Part shown: piece by piece, positions 8,407 through 16,444 of the stretch
Layout of the letters: each line of letters starts with the position of its first letter
Numbering within the stretch: position 1 is the first letter of the stretch
Translations under genes and position numbers: made by a program
Assembly (NCBI GenBank): GCA_947496145.1
Contig: CANMBS010000012.1
Coordinates: 54,600 to 118,599 of the forward strand
Direction: 5' to 3'
DNA from: an uncultured Pseudovibrio sp.
Lineage (GTDB): Bacteria > Pseudomonadota > Alphaproteobacteria > Rhizobiales > Stappiaceae
Length of the DNA stretch: 64,000 nucleotides
Notes under the pieces: generated by a model
Told to the model about the DNA's origin: nothing
The model's database searches: none
The model's input: the letters and a program-made list of their open reading frames with translations, nothing else

Positions 8407-9372
8407 ATGACAAATCAATTTTCTTGGTACGTTCGTAGCACTCCGGGGTATCTGATAAACCATGTGCTGCCATTATCATGGGCCTATCAAAAGCGCTATG
8501 GTCGATCATTGCCGATGGTTTGCTCTAAAAGACCAGAGTTTGTCGATCATTGCCCGACACTTGAATTGTTAAACTCGCGCAAAACGCGCGGTAAAACCTG
8601 CCTCTGCTTTGATATTAAAAGTTTTGCTATTGAGAGGCTCAAAGGTAGAAGAGCTATTTTGCTGCATCATAGCTTGATTAGTAAAGGTATACTTGGCCGT
8701 TTGAGTATTGGCCTGCTATTGCGAAGTGCCAGCAAAATTATTCTTCCTGCAAATCATATTATGGATGATGTGCATTCTCTTATTCCGCGTAAGTGTTTAT
8801 TACGCGGACCGTATTTGCCATTTGACTGGAGGCGGGAGCATTTAACAAAATCTCAGCTTGCTCTACTGGGTGAATGGACTGCAAATGATAAACCTAAAGT
8901 TCTGGTTTGCTTAGCCCTCAATGATGAGGAAACCAACAACGCACTGGTACAGATCGCAGATCAACTAAAAAGCCAAGACTGCTGTTCGCTGGCATTGAAA
9001 GTACACCCTGCGAACCGGGAGGTGCAAAGCAACCTATCAAGTCATCTTATTTTTAAAGACTACCCAACTATACCACTCCTCCGCTCCGCCGATTTGGTTG
9101 TATCCTGCTACTCCTCCACGGCTCTGGAGGCTCAAATGCTGGGTACGCCTGTGCGTGTATTTCTTCCAAATAAGCAAAACACTCCCAGAATGACAGAAGC
9201 AGATCATTTTATTCTGAAGGATATCGAACCTATTAAAACTGCGGATGACGCACTGAAATTCTTAAAAAACGCAGGAAGTCTTAAAGATAAGACATGTGAA
9301 GAATTTGAATCCCAAAAACAAACCATGGGTGATATGCTGTGTAACATGATGGAGCGGGTTCATGTACTTTAA
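8407..9372 (+). CDS. GT-B-fold transferase-like protein (capsule/CDP-glycerol transferase type)
   Basis: A 321-residue protein. The C-terminal half has GT-B features: a strand start KVLVCLALN, then SLALKVHPANREVQ, then SADLVVSCYSSTALEAQMLG and TPVRVFLP. The HP motif and S-S-x-x-x-E-A-x-x-x-G motif resemble capsule polysaccharide and CDP-glycerol glycerophosphotransferase families, which transfer sugars or polyol phosphates. The N-terminal half (LLHHSLISKG, then ILRSASKIILPANHIMD-like text) is weakly conserved. An ORF start further upstream (8359) would lie inside the previous gene; ATG at 8407, four bases after that stop, is more likely and relies on coupling because no good ribosome site is visible. 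It overlaps the next gene by 11 bases. Confidence 0.6.
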   Translation: MTNQFSWYVRSTPGYLINHVLPLSWAYQKRYGRSLPMVCSKRPEFVDHCPTLELLNSRKTRGKTCLCFDIKSFAIERLKGRRAILLHHSLISKGILGRLSIGLLLRSASKIILPANHIMDDVHSLIPRKCLLRGPYLPFDWRREHLTKSQLALLGEWTANDKPKVLVCLALNDEETNNALVQIADQLKSQDCCSLALKVHPANREVQSNLSSHLIFKDYPTIPLLRSADLVVSCYSSTALEAQMLGTPVRVFLPNKQNTPRMTEADHFILKDIEPIKTADDALKFLKNAGSLKDKTCEEFESQKQTMGDMLCNMMERVHVL

Positions 9373-10216
9373 AACAGCTCTTATTTTTTGGATGTTACTG
9401 TTTGCAGTCTGGCTTTTGATCGGTATTGTCGGCAAAAAAAAACTGAAAAAAGCCTGTGAGAGATTGCCTGTCTGGGTCACGATAATCGTAATCGAACTGG
9501 CCTCTTTGTATTGGCAAACACCTGTACCCATTTTACTTCTGATTGCCGGAGCTGGGTTGATCGCCACTGTGGAAACGCAGGCGATCTCGGGACTACTAAC
9601 TCACCCGTTGTATCTTTGTGCCAATTTCCTAATCTTCGCTATTGCCTTTGCAGCACCCGAAGTTGGGGCCTCTCTGATCATTTTAAGTATCGCGACTATG
9701 ATTATTAGCCGGGGTCACCCTTCCCATCAGCGTTTTATTTTTCCTGTGCTCTTCGTTCCTGTCGCTGCGATGACTTCGGCAGAAGTTTTTTATCCCAGCA
9801 TATCGCTGGAGCAGATCGTAGTCACATTGATGCTGGTGCACCTTGCTGACATTGCTGCGGGATTTTCTGGAAAACTGGGAGGGACCCGACCATTTCCGAC
9901 ATTAAGCCCCAATAAAACAACGTCGGGGTTTCTCGGAAGCTTGGTAGGAGCCTTGCTGCTGGGCCTTATTTTTTCAACAATAGATAAATCATTGCAAAAT
10001 ATAACATTTTACGCATTTGTCTGTGCTGTTGCACTCCTCTCCATCCTCGGGGATCTGACCGCTTCTTACATCAAGCGTAGAGTTGGAAAAAAGGATTTTA
10101 GTCAGCTACTTGGTCCTCATGGCGGCGTGGCAGACCGTCTGGACAGCTGTTTACTGGTCCTGTCCTTTTTGTGGCTCATTCCTCATTTTTATCCAGACTT
10201 GAGGATTATCACATGA
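9362..10216 (+). CDS. Phosphatidate cytidylyltransferase-like membrane protein (CdsA family)
   Basis: A 284-residue membrane protein with about eight hydrophobic helices. Near its C-terminus it carries the complete CdsA signature (about residues 238-264): SYIKRRVGKKDFSQLL followed by GPHGGVADRLD. CdsA makes CDP-diacylglycerol from phosphatidic acid and CTP. The housekeeping enzyme is normally encoded with uppS, frr and dxr, so this copy in a cluster is probably a paralogue that activates a special lipid phosphate or alcohol phosphate. It overlaps the upstream gene by 11 bases and the downstream MFS gene by four (ATGA). Presence of the intact signature argues for activity; the substrate is inferred only in general terms. 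Confidence 0.85.
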   Translation: MYFKTALIFWMLLFAVWLLIGIVGKKKLKKACERLPVWVTIIVIELASLYWQTPVPILLLIAGAGLIATVETQAISGLLTHPLYLCANFLIFAIAFAAPEVGASLIILSIATMIISRGHPSHQRFIFPVLFVPVAAMTSAEVFYPSISLEQIVVTLMLVHLADIAAGFSGKLGGTRPFPTLSPNKTTSGFLGSLVGALLLGLIFSTIDKSLQNITFYAFVCAVALLSILGDLTASYIKRRVGKKDFSQLLGPHGGVADRLDSCLLVLSFLWLIPHFYPDLRIIT

Positions 10217-11388
10217 ACCGTCTGGCCTTTAGTCTTTTTTTGCTACGCAGTTTTGGCAGCGCTCCGCGAATAACTGTTCAAGCCTTTTTTCCGCAAGTAA
10301 TCGCTCTTGGTATCTTTGATAAGACTTCCCTTGGAAGCATCTATCTCTTGCAGACAGTCATTGCGGCAATCATCATCTATGTATTCCCAAAGCTTACAAT
10401 AGTTTTTTCCTTGAGGTTTCTTATAATCAGCGGTGTTATCGGGACGCTTGCAGCATTGATATCGACCGTTCTTGCAAATGAACCTTTAGTGTTCATAGCT
10501 GGATTTGGGATTTTAGGCGGGCTGGGCTGGGCACTTCATTCCCTAAGAGGGCCGCAGGAAATTGTAAATTACCTTCCTCGTGACGCCTGGCCCTCGGCGA
10601 TGTCTGCTTCTGCATCTGGCCCCATTCTCTTCAGCCTCTTTGGGCCATCTTTCGCTCTGTTAATCAGCCATTTTGTTAACTGGCAGGCTGGGCTGTTAGC
10701 CATTGCAACGCTCTGCTTAATCAGCGGGCTTGTTGCGATGGGGTTGCTGCATGAGTACTTCTCAGCTGCCTCTCAAAATGAAGCTTCATCAGAACCTGAA
10801 AACGCAATCAAAGAAGCAAATACCAGTGTTTCTGTTTTCTTCCTCATGCCTGCATTCTTCATGATGGCCATTTCAGGCTTGTTAAACGGAACAACCGTTC
10901 ATTTTATAAACTACCTTTCTGAGGCCGGGTTCTCGGAGGACATACTCTCTGTATGGAGCTTTATTTTTGGATTAACAGCATTAGTTGCAGTTAAATTCTG
11001 GACGTCCAAAATCGATGGTGAAGCCTTCAACTTCTACCTTATTCTATGCATTCTTCTGGTGGCTGTATCTGGATCGTGCTCTGTGTTTGTGAGTGACCCT
11101 GTTCTCAAAGGGGGGCTGCTCTTAGGTTGGCTTACATTTATGCCTGTCCCTTACTTGAGAGGCATGTTTTTTCTAAGAGATCTTTCGGTCACAGAACGTG
11201 CCCGTTATTCTGGATATCTTATCCTTTTACAGATGTTGTTTGCAGGAGTTGGCGTTTATCTGGCCGGGGTGGTTGGCGAAAAGCTGAGTTATCAAAGTCT
11301 GTTTCCATTTCTCATCGCGTTATCCTTATTATTTGGCTCTATCTATTTTCTATCCCGGCCCCCCATAAAAGAGGAGGCCGAAGCATGA
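10213..11388 (+). CDS. MFS transporter of the cluster
   Basis: A 391-residue polytopic protein with about 12 predicted helices in two halves, joined by a polar loop around residues 195-215 (SQNEASSEPENAIKEANT). The start at 10213 overlaps the cdsA-like stop (ATGA); an earlier in-frame start at 10171 would lie inside that gene. It has no clear substrate motif. Position between lipid-type genes suggests export or flipping of the cluster product or of a lysophospholipid, as in LplT-like MFS proteins, but this is inference. The next gene again overlaps by four bases. Confidence 0.75.
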   Translation: MNRLAFSLFLLRSFGSAPRITVQAFFPQVIALGIFDKTSLGSIYLLQTVIAAIIIYVFPKLTIVFSLRFLIISGVIGTLAALISTVLANEPLVFIAGFGILGGLGWALHSLRGPQEIVNYLPRDAWPSAMSASASGPILFSLFGPSFALLISHFVNWQAGLLAIATLCLISGLVAMGLLHEYFSAASQNEASSEPENAIKEANTSVSVFFLMPAFFMMAISGLLNGTTVHFINYLSEAGFSEDILSVWSFIFGLTALVAVKFWTSKIDGEAFNFYLILCILLVAVSGSCSVFVSDPVLKGGLLLGWLTFMPVPYLRGMFFLRDLSVTERARYSGYLILLQMLFAGVGVYLAGVVGEKLSYQSLFPFLIALSLLFGSIYFLSRPPIKEEAEA

Positions 11389-12095
11389 CAGACACGCGAA
11401 GAGTATTTCAAAAATTACAGTATCAAGGTGCCAGCGAATGGAAGCAGCTGCTTTCAGCCATTGAGAAAAACCGCCGCGCTCAGCAACCAAGCCTCTACGA
11501 TATACTTAATTGCATCCGTGACATGCCATATGGCAGGCCCGCTCATCGCACCGACATTTATAGTTGCCTGAGAGAATGGACAGGCACCTGTTCAGACAAA
11601 CATACTCTAATCCATAGCTTGTTGCTTGAGCTGGGATACGCGCCAACTTACTGGATGGCTTCTACCCCAGTTGTTTCAACCAGCCCGGGATTAAGCCAGC
11701 AAATGCGCGATGAAATCGCCGTTGCAGGCGGGTTCTACGATGTACACAATTTTGTAAGTTGCGATCTGGGAAACGGGGAAATCATAATTGATCTGACCTT
11801 TCCAAGTTACATGCAACAGTTTGGCTTCTCGGTTTCCCAAGACCTCGCCCCCGGCGTCCAGAGTGAAGTCTGCTGTCCCGTTGAAACGAAGATCGCCATC
11901 ACTCACCTGAGTACCTCGCAACAGGAGAAGAGCTTTTTTCTTGCGCAATTGAATTGTGCTGAATCTTTAGCAAGACGTGAGCAAGTCATTTTAGAGTTTG
12001 GGCGCTTTGCTCGCTATGCTGGCAGGTATCAGAATATGGGAAGCGCTGTTGCCGTAACTTTGTCGAGTACAGAAAACCGGGTCAGCGCTCCATGA
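11385..12095 (+). CDS. Transglutaminase-like cysteine hydrolase/transferase
   Basis: A 236-residue protein without signal peptide. It shows the order of a transglutaminase-like catalytic triad: Cys69 in EWTGTCSDKHTLIHSLLLEL, His121 in FYDVHNFVSCDL, and Asp136 in GEIIIDLTFP. This fold includes transglutaminases, arylamine N-acetyltransferases and amide- or ester-cleaving enzymes. A longer reading frame extends upstream to 11127 but lies inside the MFS gene, so ATG at 11385 (ATGA overlap) is chosen. In the cluster it could form or break an amide, or release a product from a carrier. The family assignment rests on this motif pattern and is moderate. Confidence 0.55.
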   Translation: MTDTRRVFQKLQYQGASEWKQLLSAIEKNRRAQQPSLYDILNCIRDMPYGRPAHRTDIYSCLREWTGTCSDKHTLIHSLLLELGYAPTYWMASTPVVSTSPGLSQQMRDEIAVAGGFYDVHNFVSCDLGNGEIIIDLTFPSYMQQFGFSVSQDLAPGVQSEVCCPVETKIAITHLSTSQQEKSFFLAQLNCAESLARREQVILEFGRFARYAGRYQNMGSAVAVTLSSTENRVSAP

Positions 12096-13219
12096 ATGAT
12101 ATGCCTTCACTCCTTAAGCGCTTTAACAGGCTTGGAACTGATCTTCCCTGGAAGTTTCAGCCCAATAAGCGCCCGATTAATGACTTCAATGGCTTGTGTT
12201 ACTATCTCGATGACCCACTGGCATTCCCCGAAAGCATTAATCTGCCGTGCCTGAATGGTGGGGATGTGCTCAATGTTCTGGCAATCTCTTCGGGTGGGTG
12301 TGATGGGGCTTACGGTGCCGGGGTTTTAAAAGGTCTTTCAGATAAAGGAATGCGTCCTGACTACCAAATTGTCACCGGTGTAAGTATTGGAAGCATTCTG
12401 GCACTTTTCGCATTTTTAGGACCCAAATATGATGACTATCTGCAAAAGATCTTTTTAGAGAAAAACTCATTAAAATCAGCCACGTCAAGAAGTTTACTAC
12501 GCTTTGTTTCTGGTTCTTCCTTCTATTCGCCAACACCACTTAAAAAGCTTCTAACTCAATATCTTCCCAACGAGTTACTCAAGGAACTCAAAAATGGGCA
12601 AAGGGCAGGACGTAAACTCTTCGTCTGTACGATGGATATTTCTGACTATATGTTATGTGTTTGGGATATAACAGCAATAGCTGCCCTCGACACATCCTAT
12701 GCTTATGATTTAATTCGTAAAATTCTACTGGCAACCATCGCGTTTCCAGGAGGATATCCGCCCGTAAATTTTCAGGGACACTTCCCTCAGGGATGCAACA
12801 AGCAACTTCATGTGGATGCAGGCATTTATTGCGGCTTCTACCTGCCAATAGTACTTACAGATCAGATTTCTGCGCCATTTCAGGCTGATGTCATCATCAA
12901 CAATCAACTCAGACCTGATAAGTCTATTGTAAAAACACAACTACTTCCAATAGCAATCCGATCTATTAATGCGCTTTCGAAGACTAACCTACGATTTCTC
13001 CTAGATCTTTCAGTTGAGAAGTTAAAAACTAAAAATGCAGCGCTTTACTATACATCCATAAAAGAGGACTGGCCCAATAAAAGTGCTATTTTTTTCGATC
13101 AGAAATACATAGAGGAAACTAATAGTCTCGGCTATTGCGCAGGATTAGAAAGAAGTGGCTGGGAAAATCCCGTGTCATTCGACCTCACCTGCCCCCCCAT
13201 AAATTCCTCCAGTTTATGA
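12092..13219 (+). CDS. Patatin-like phospholipase
   Basis: A 375-residue patatin-family acyl hydrolase. The oxyanion region is AISSGGCDGAYGAGVLKGL (about residues 64-82), the nucleophile elbow is GVSIG with Ser98, and the catalytic aspartate is Asp242 in HVDAGIYCGF (the DG/A motif). Patatins cleave acyl esters of phospholipids and related lipids with a Ser-Asp dyad. It has no clear signal peptide and is probably cytosolic or membrane-associated. ATG at 12092 overlaps the previous stop (ATGA), making it the last of seven co-directional genes. Together with the CdsA-like and GT-B-like proteins it points to handling of a lipid. Base composition is clearly AT-rich here (12661-12720 has 23 G/C of 60). 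Confidence 0.85.
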   Translation: MNDMPSLLKRFNRLGTDLPWKFQPNKRPINDFNGLCYYLDDPLAFPESINLPCLNGGDVLNVLAISSGGCDGAYGAGVLKGLSDKGMRPDYQIVTGVSIGSILALFAFLGPKYDDYLQKIFLEKNSLKSATSRSLLRFVSGSSFYSPTPLKKLLTQYLPNELLKELKNGQRAGRKLFVCTMDISDYMLCVWDITAIAALDTSYAYDLIRKILLATIAFPGGYPPVNFQGHFPQGCNKQLHVDAGIYCGFYLPIVLTDQISAPFQADVIINNQLRPDKSIVKTQLLPIAIRSINALSKTNLRFLLDLSVEKLKTKNAALYYTSIKEDWPNKSAIFFDQKYIEETNSLGYCAGLERSGWENPVSFDLTCPPINSSSL

Positions 13220-13597
13220 TAGAAATTGATTTTCTATTCTCCGGCTTGTTTTGCCTTCAGAGATTTGGATGACAAATGACAACAGAGAACGACGTTGGGG
13301 TGACAGGGACAAGCGGTGGCTTTGTCGCTAAGTTTCATCGGTTTTGTGTTCAGGTGTTTTCGTGCAGAACCGTCTTGCTCTGAAGCTATAGCTTGGGGCT
13401 TATTACATTGGCCTGTTTTAAAGGCATCTGACCTGCTCCCCATACCCTGGCAGGGTCGACTGCATTCTTAACTCATGAGCTGACTGTCAATGCGTTTTGG
13501 CCCGATCCTCACTCCTAATGTTGCGATTTCGGGCCAAAACATTCCTTCAGGATTTTCTTCAACCTATCCATATAAGCTCTGAGCTAAGCAGCTTCAG
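13220..13597. other. Gene-free stretch between convergent halves of the cluster
   Basis: No convincing gene. It contains a perfect 12-bp inverted repeat (13494-13540, listed separately), a 6+1+6 palindrome ACCCTGGCAGGGT at 13444-13456, and just before it TGACCTGCTCCCC (13430-13442), which looks like the end of some insertion sequences. A 69-codon open frame on the minus strand (13234-13443) resembles nothing recognised. Confidence 0.5.
13494..13540. repeat. Perfect 12-bp inverted repeat between convergent genes
   Basis: GTTTTGGCCCGA at 13494-13505 and TCGGGCCAAAAC at 13529-13540 are exact reverse complements around a 23-base spacer. It sits between the patatin gene and the convergent GMC gene, so it may serve as a bidirectional terminator. 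There is no T-run after either arm, so a protein-binding site or element scar is also possible. Confidence 0.6.
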
Positions 13598-15166
13598 CTA
13601 TTTTACTTTCTGCTCAGCTTTAATTTGCTCCATCATTTTAAAACCCAAAGCGACCAAAGTCAGAGTTACATTTGCTGCGGGTAAAGTGGGCATTACTGCA
13701 TTGCTTAAGATATATAAGTTATTAATATTATGCACTTTGAAATCCGTATCCACTACACCATCTTCCGGCGAGTTCGCCATACGGCAAGTGCATGCTGCGT
13801 GGTCCCCTCTTTGAGGATAGGAACCGGCCTGAATATCATTGAGACCCATTTCGCCCAGGATACGCTTCATTTCACCCACATAAAAATCTGCAGTATCTTG
13901 TTCGAACATTGCGATTGGGGTCTCAATTACTGTCTTCGGCAAGAAATGTTTTGTCCGTGACTTATCCGAATACACCCGGTTTTCTTTGAAGGGCAATGGC
14001 TCCAGGTTGCCGTAGAGTTGCAGTCTCTTTTTACCTGACACTTTTTCTTGTATAGCTTGCCTGTCATTACCTGCTAACATCAGATCCGCGAAGGGGACAG
14101 ATGCACTGTTGTAATCCATCGCAATAAAGAACTTCCCGCGTTGCTGATATTCCGGGCTATCATAATGACGGCTGGATAATGTCGGAAAACCAAGTTCATT
14201 TTGATAATCATTACTCTCAGAGGTTTCTCCGGAGACATAAAAGAACGGGTTTGCAGACAAGTAGCGGCCAACAAGATCATTCTTATTACCAATTCCTTCC
14301 GGCCAGTATTTGTTGCGAGAATCAAGTAATAGCTTGGGGGCCTCGATGGCTCCGCAACATATAAACACCGCGTCGGCAGATAAGGTCTTTAATTTATCGT
14401 TGTGAACATCGTAATAGGTTACCGCATTAACTAAGTCAGCCCTATCCATTTCAATCTTCATCACCGGAGAATTCAGAAGTAATTGAAAATTCTTCTGTGT
14501 CTCCAGATATCTGAAAGGCTGTGCCCCGTTGAACCTGCCATCAACCGGGCAATAGTCACAAGTACCGGTTGTCTGGCACTTGCCATGGCCGTTTTCAGCC
14601 TTTCCATAGCGCGTAACCGGTAACTGCTGATAGGAGATATTCAGACTCTTGAAAGCACTAAGAAACGGTTCAGCGACTGCAGGAAGGGGGGCTGGTTCAT
14701 ATGGGTAAGCTTTTGAGCGAGGCGGGTTTTGGACAAGCGAGTCTCCTGAAACCCCGAGATAAGCTTCTGCTTCACAATAGTAAGGTTCGAGATCTTCATA
14801 TTTAAACGGCCAGTCGATTCCTCGTCCAGTCCGGGAGAAAAGTTCGAAATCTTCCGGTTTAAAACGCGGTAGCCAGCCTCCGAAGTGTAGCGTTGACCCT
14901 CCTTTTCCGAAAATACGCCCACCGTTGATGTACCAGGGCTGCACCCCCTTAGCTGTGTAGTCTTCTGAACTGTCGTAGGACTTAGCATAAGGCGCATCTC
15001 CGCCAGTGACAAAATCCAGCCACTTTGCGTAATCACCCATGTTAAATTCGCTTCCAGCTTCCAGCATGATCACTTTATCATAAAGCTCATTGGCCAGAAT
15101 CTGAGTGGCGACGAGTGTGCCGGCAACGCCAGACCCAATAATTACCGCTGTATTTTTCTTGGTCAT
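13598..15166 (-). CDS. GMC-family FAD oxidoreductase (gluconate/fructose dehydrogenase large-subunit-like)
   Basis: A 522-residue GMC flavoprotein. The FAD motif is near the N-terminus (AVIIGSGVAGTLVA), then GRIFGKGGSTLHFGGWLPR, a Cys-rich loop CQTTGTCDYCPVDGRF (about residues 210-225), and the C-terminal DHAACTCRMANSPEDGVVDT with AANVTLTLVALGF. These fit the membrane-linked sugar/alcohol dehydrogenase branch. The usual H-x-x-G-T-x-R-M reads HAACTCRMA, a variation. The start at 15166 lies one base after the small-subunit stop; a TTG at 15175 is a weaker option. It has no signal of its own and probably rides through Tat with its partner. No cytochrome c subunit is encoded beside it. It is convergent with the seven-gene run and may oxidise the product or an unrelated polyol. 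Confidence 0.85.
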   Translation of the reverse strand: MTKKNTAVIIGSGVAGTLVATQILANELYDKVIMLEAGSEFNMGDYAKWLDFVTGGDAPYAKSYDSSEDYTAKGVQPWYINGGRIFGKGGSTLHFGGWLPRFKPEDFELFSRTGRGIDWPFKYEDLEPYYCEAEAYLGVSGDSLVQNPPRSKAYPYEPAPLPAVAEPFLSAFKSLNISYQQLPVTRYGKAENGHGKCQTTGTCDYCPVDGRFNGAQPFRYLETQKNFQLLLNSPVMKIEMDRADLVNAVTYYDVHNDKLKTLSADAVFICCGAIEAPKLLLDSRNKYWPEGIGNKNDLVGRYLSANPFFYVSGETSESNDYQNELGFPTLSSRHYDSPEYQQRGKFFIAMDYNSASVPFADLMLAGNDRQAIQEKVSGKKRLQLYGNLEPLPFKENRVYSDKSRTKHFLPKTVIETPIAMFEQDTADFYVGEMKRILGEMGLNDIQAGSYPQRGDHAACTCRMANSPEDGVVDTDFKVHNINNLYILSNAVMPTLPAANVTLTLVALGFKMMEQIKAEQKVK

Positions 15167-15167
15167 G

Positions 15168-15650
15168 TCAAGCAACTCTATAAGGTGTTGGCGTATCCAG
15201 ATATCCAGATGAAATATATCCGTCTATATTCTTAAGGCCGTAGGAAGCAAAACCACTTTGTGTGACGTATAATGTCAGAATTTCTTTTAATGTACGTCTA
15301 AGCAACTTATCAGATTGTTCTGTATTCGCTGTTTCAAGGATCTTGTCGACTGCTTCTACAGGGCTCAATCCCATTCCGAGAGCTACATTATAGAGATGGC
15401 ACACCTTTTTATAGCTTCCTAAATTCGACACATCAGCCGCCAACTTGGCTTCCATAAATGTGTGAATCAGTGATCTATCAAGAGGTTCGCCTCCCCACTT
15501 GAGCGAGAAGCCAGCCACAACACCAGTAATTGTCTGAATATCACTCTCTGAAAAAGCACTATCTTCAGCCAGACTGATGCCCGCCATTAAGGGGAGACTA
15601 CCTATAGCTCCCAGCACACTTAAATTAAATTGTCTTCTGTCTATATCCAT
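15168..15650 (-). CDS. Tat-signal small subunit of GMC dehydrogenase (gluconate 2-dehydrogenase subunit 3-like)
   Basis: A 160-residue protein starting MDIDRRQFNLSVLGAIGSLP, a twin-arginine signal (RRQFNL) with a hydrophobic core and a likely cleavage near residue 28. The remaining helical part (DIQTITGVVAGFSLKWGG) fits the small subunit of three-part FAD dehydrogenases, which carries the folded flavin subunit through Tat. It precedes the GMC gene with a one-base gap (TGACATG), so the two are coupled. The family call rests on the signal, size and neighbour. Confidence 0.72.
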   Translation of the reverse strand: MDIDRRQFNLSVLGAIGSLPLMAGISLAEDSAFSESDIQTITGVVAGFSLKWGGEPLDRSLIHTFMEAKLAADVSNLGSYKKVCHLYNVALGMGLSPVEAVDKILETANTEQSDKLLRRTLKEILTLYVTQSGFASYGLKNIDGYISSGYLDTPTPYRVA

Positions 15651-16209
15651 CTTCGTCTATCTTACTTAATTAAATTGTAGAAATACTATACCTTATCAGT
15701 AATTTTATCACGTTTAAATAATAAGTTAATCATCGCCAATAGATAGATTTTCGCAGAACAATTTAGATGAGATAATTTCAGCACTAGTCACTAAAAGAAA
15801 TTCATAATGATAACTTCATAATCACAACTAAGCTGTCTGAATACTCTTTTAAGTTGCATAGGAAAGGCTTATTGCTTTCACTTGAGTAAAGTTTCGCAGC
15901 TGAATGGAAGATTTTAAAGCTCATCATCAGCTTAGCCCGTCGTTTGATGAACCAATGGCCTTACTCAATGATGTTGTTGAGATACTTGGCCTGAAGAATA
16001 TAGTTATCGATGGCTTGTTCGAAAAGGTCGTAGCAGCAGCCTCATCGTGAACCTCTGAGATCATAAAGTCAGCGATACACACAGTCTGCCATCTCATCTG
16101 CGGAATGGTCCGAGGAACACGCCTTGTGTTACCACAACGCAAAAAGGCCCCATTTCAAGCAAACTGCTTTGAAATTTAGCTAATCGCTTCAATCACTTAA
16201 GGAAAAAGT
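15651..16209. other. Gene-free stretch with possible degraded transposase DNA
   Basis: No intact gene is recognised. The first half is AT-rich and should contain the promoter of the minus-strand GMC pair. At 15904-16050 a 48-codon plus frame (MEDFKAHHQLSPSFDEPMAL...) and a 71-codon minus frame at 15927-16142 overlap; the text loosely recalls DNA of IS elements read on either strand, but neither is complete. Confidence 0.35.
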
Positions 16210-16284
16210 TGGCTGGGGTGGTAGGATTCGAACCTACGGTACACGATACCAAAAACCGTTGCCTTACCACTTGGCTACACCCCA
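16210..16284 (-). tRNA. tRNA-Gln (TTG)
   Basis: Reading the minus strand from 16284 gives a 75-base cloverleaf with CCA encoded: acceptor TGGGGTG paired with CACCCCA, anticodon arm ACGGT-TTTTGGT-ATCGT with anticodon TTG at its centre, and TTCGAAT in the T loop. It lies between the cluster and the efflux operon and could be an integration point, although no duplicated 3' end was found nearby. Confidence 0.95.
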
Positions 16285-16444
16285 TCGCGTCGGTGAGGAG
16301 GTGTATAGCTTCATGATTTGGAATAGGCAACCACTCAAATTCTTTTTGCTGTGAGAAACTTGGAAGTGTTCCACAGGTGAGAATAAAATCGCTGGGATTG
16401 CGACGTGCTGGACCAAGCGCGCACCTTCCAAAAGAGTTGCTCAG

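Noticed and set aside
11127..11384. Upstream extension of the transglutaminase-like frame
   Set aside because: It lies wholly inside the MFS gene; the ATGA overlap at 11385 matches neighbouring junctions.
13234..13443. 69-codon minus frame in the cluster gap
   Set aside because: No recognisable family, no good ribosome site, and it runs through IS-like end sequence; kept only as part of the gene-free entry.
15904..16142. Possible transposase remnant beside tRNA-Gln
   Set aside because: Short overlapping frames on both strands loosely recall IS-derived text, but no catalytic motif or inverted-repeat ends could be found, so it is not called a pseudogene.
16210..16284. tRNA-Gln as attachment site for an integrated element
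   Set aside because: No integrase gene and no direct repeat of the tRNA 3' end were seen in the cluster region.
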